Both the position numbers and the translations under genes were made by a program. This document shows, one piece after another, positions 7,040 to 8,496 of a stretch of 8,496 nt of DNA. Source of the DNA: UBA12465 sp964408785 (lineage in GTDB: Bacteria > Patescibacteriota > Patescibacteriia > Patescibacteriales > UBA12465); the NCBI GenBank assembly GCA_964408785.1, contig CAYPAS010000034.1:1-8496 (forward strand), read 5' to 3'. The first letter of the stretch is position 1, and every line of letters starts with the position of its first letter. Under the pieces are notes generated by a model. The model did not search any database. It was not told the DNA's origin and saw only the letters and a program-made list of their open reading frames with translations.

Positions 7040-8148
7040 ATTTTTTTCCGCAATATTATTCTTACTATCTCGCTTCTAGCCGTGGTCCGCATCGGCGGTC
7101 CCCAGGAGCCGACGCCAGAGTTAACTACTAAAGAAAAATCGCCTTCTTGAAAAAACCCGTAGCCATAACCGTGATGCGCCCAACTAACCAAATAATTAAA
7201 CGGCCATAATTGGCCATCATGAGTATGGCCAGAAAGCTGTAAATCAATGCCGCTTTTTTTAGCTAAAGGAATGTTTTTAGGGGCATGCAATAAAAGGATA
7301 CTAGGTTTTTCTGATTCATAACCGACTTGTTTCAAAATAGCTTCCTCCAAATTAAAATCCGAATTAAAAGAATAATTAATACCGATAATCTGCAAACCAG
7401 AAACTTCGACTAAAGAATTATCCAAAATCTTTATCTGGCTATCTTTTAACTGATCAATAACGCGATTAAAACCTAAATACAAATCATGATTACCAAAGCC
7501 GTAATAGGTTCCGAGCGGCGCCTTCAGGCTAGCAAGCGACTGATCAAGCCAAGAAAATTCTGCCTCCGTGCCGTCAAAAAGATCACCAGTAATAAAAATC
7601 GCCGCCGGCCGCATATCAGAAACGGTTTTAGATATCCTATCAAAAAAAGCTTGGCGGTAAATCGGCCCTAAATGCAAATCAGATAATTGGACTATGGTTT
7701 TCCCTTCCCATTCAGCCGGCAAATTCTTAATAAACACTTCGTAATCACTAATTTTGGGATAAAAAGCGCGATAAACACCAAAAAGCGACCAAATTATCGC
7801 CCCCGCCAAGAAAATAATCTTAAGAAAAAGATCAGATGCTGGCCAAGGAGAAAAAGAAGAAGCAATCTTGATAATCGCGATAATCGCCGCCATCAAACAG
7901 AGGTTAAAAGCTAATCCGATCCAAAGAGCGGAAAAGGTATAATAAATCCTGGTAAATATATTTTCCCAACGATTAATTATATAAGAAGAGACTATCGAAT
8001 TAAAAAACAAACCAAAAAGGATTATCGCCACCATTACTTTTCCATAATTCGAAGTAATATGGAAAAAACGGACAAAGAAATACCAAAAAGCGCCATGTCC
8101 AGCGAAAAGCACAGTTATTGAAATTCCGAAAAACAAGAATTGCATCAT
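7036..8148 (-). CDS. Membrane-anchored calcineurin-like metallophosphoesterase (YkuE/YaeI type)
   Basis: The 370-residue product begins with about four hydrophobic segments (roughly 4-24, 36-57, 68-97, 107-127). A calcineurin-like phosphoesterase domain from about 148 to the end follows. All metal-binding blocks are present in order: DLHLG (157-161), GDLFD (188-192), GNHD (219-222), LLLHAP with His288, and GHTHDGQ (307-313). The C-terminal NSGVGSWGPPMR (343-354) is typical of the YkuE/YaeI group. These enzymes use two divalent metals to hydrolyse phosphomonoesters or phosphodiesters, with lipid-linked or envelope substrates proposed for membrane members; the substrate here is unknown. The gene lies 30 bases after eno and overlaps rlmN by four bases, so it should be co-transcribed with both. 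Starts at 8148 and 8145 (two tandem ATG) are equally possible; neither has a clear Shine-Dalgarno. Confidence 0.93.
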   Translation of the reverse strand: MMQFLFFGISITVLFAGHGAFWYFFVRFFHITSNYGKVMVAIILFGLFFNSIVSSYIINRWENIFTRIYYTFSALWIGLAFNLCLMAAIIAIIKIASSFSPWPASDLFLKIIFLAGAIIWSLFGVYRAFYPKISDYEVFIKNLPAEWEGKTIVQLSDLHLGPIYRQAFFDRISKTVSDMRPAAIFITGDLFDGTEAEFSWLDQSLASLKAPLGTYYGFGNHDLYLGFNRVIDQLKDSQIKILDNSLVEVSGLQIIGINYSFNSDFNLEEAILKQVGYESEKPSILLLHAPKNIPLAKKSGIDLQLSGHTHDGQLWPFNYLVSWAHHGYGYGFFQEGDFSLVVNSGVGSWGPPMRTTARSEIVRIILRKKI

Positions 8149-8178
8149 ATATTAAGCGATAAGAAAGCCGTCTTTCAA

Positions 8179-8496
8179 TTAGCGACCGGAAAAAGGAAAT
8201 TCAGCCAAGCGGCCGCGTTCTCCTAGTTCCTGTTCTATAGCTAAAAGACGATTATACTTAGCCGTCCTTTCTGAACGAGCGGGAGCGCCGGTCTTTATCT
8301 GGCCGCTACCCATAGCAACAGCTAAATCAGCAATAAAGGAATCCTCGGTCTCGCCACTGCGATGAGAGATAACTGATGTCAGGCCATTTTTTCTAGCTTC
8401 TAAAATAGCGGCAACTGTTTCCGATAAAGTTCCTATCTGATTTAATTTTATTAAAATAGAATTCTGATCCTGCATCCCGTATTTCTTATTCCCGTG
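8179..8496 (-). CDS. eno: Enolase, C-terminal 105 residues (5' part beyond the window)
   Basis: The frame is open to the right edge, so only the C-terminal quarter of the usual enolase (about 420-430 residues) is visible. The Met at 8475 is internal, because family-like sequence continues upstream of it (GNKKYG). Conserved blocks are NSILIKLNQIGTLSET with the catalytic lysine of ILIK (visible residue 17), SHRSGETED (44-52) with the His-Arg-Ser that binds substrate phosphate, and GQIKTG with the second active-site lysine (68), then RSERTAKYNRLL. Enolase converts 2-phosphoglycerate to phosphoenolpyruvate in glycolysis, in the cytoplasm, with magnesium. It appears to be upstream in a run with the metallophosphoesterase and rlmN; the 30-base gap holds only a weak hairpin. 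Confidence 0.97.
   Translation of the reverse strand, partial: HGNKKYGMQDQNSILIKLNQIGTLSETVAAILEARKNGLTSVISHRSGETEDSFIADLAVAMGSGQIKTGAPARSERTAKYNRLLAIEQELGERGRLAEFPFSGR

Noticed and set aside
7486..7914. Plus-strand open frames opposite the metallophosphoesterase gene
   Set aside because: Antisense to a gene with all family motifs intact; translations are basic and without recognisable features.
8163..8176. Hairpin (GAAAG, ACGG loop, CTTTC) directly after eno
   Set aside because: Only a 5-bp, AT-containing stem with two T residues after it; too weak to call a terminator, so eno and the next gene are treated as one run.

Overview
The window reads almost entirely on the minus strand and looks like a piece of a small-genome bacterium, most likely a Candidate Phyla Radiation (Patescibacteria/Parcubacteria-like) lineage. 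This placement is inferred from gene style: a polytopic O-antigen-ligase-like protein fused to tetratricopeptide repeats, a secreted protein with lamin-tail domains, several genes with little or no Shine-Dalgarno sequence, short intergenic gaps and family-less small proteins. TGA is used as a stop (end of the metallophosphoesterase gene and of the 122-residue gene), so the UGA-glycine code of some CPR groups does not apply. No marker gene here fixes the phylum.

Layout in the direction of transcription (right to left). (1) 8496-5564: the 3' end of enolase (eno), a membrane-anchored metallophosphoesterase, rlmN (23S rRNA/tRNA adenine C2 methyltransferase) overlapping it by ATGA, and an unrecognised AT-rich 122-residue protein with a four-cysteine cluster. 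The run ends at an intrinsic terminator at 5564-5587. (2) 5541-3166: one transcription unit with a good sigma-70-type promoter (extended -10 TGCTATAAT), a stem-loop at the predicted mRNA 5' end, the 748-residue O-antigen-ligase/TPR gene, and a strong, largely symmetric terminator at 3166-3197. (3) 3111-1: a two-gene envelope unit. A 296-residue single-pass membrane protein is followed, with overlap, by a long secreted protein that runs off the left edge. The latter occupies the first 2.2 kb, which is otherwise easily mistaken for non-coding because the frame has no stop inside the window.

The most interesting item is that long protein. After a signal peptide it carries what reads as a circularly permuted papain/NlpC-P60-like (YaeF/YiiX type) amidase domain with His before Cys. 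A spacer and low-complexity linker follow, then one complete lamin-tail domain and the start of a second. Together with its overlapping membrane-protein partner it may form an uncharacterised cell-surface enzyme module. Regions 1 and 2 are housekeeping or envelope functions with conventional architecture. No RNA genes, mobile elements or CRISPR arrays were seen.
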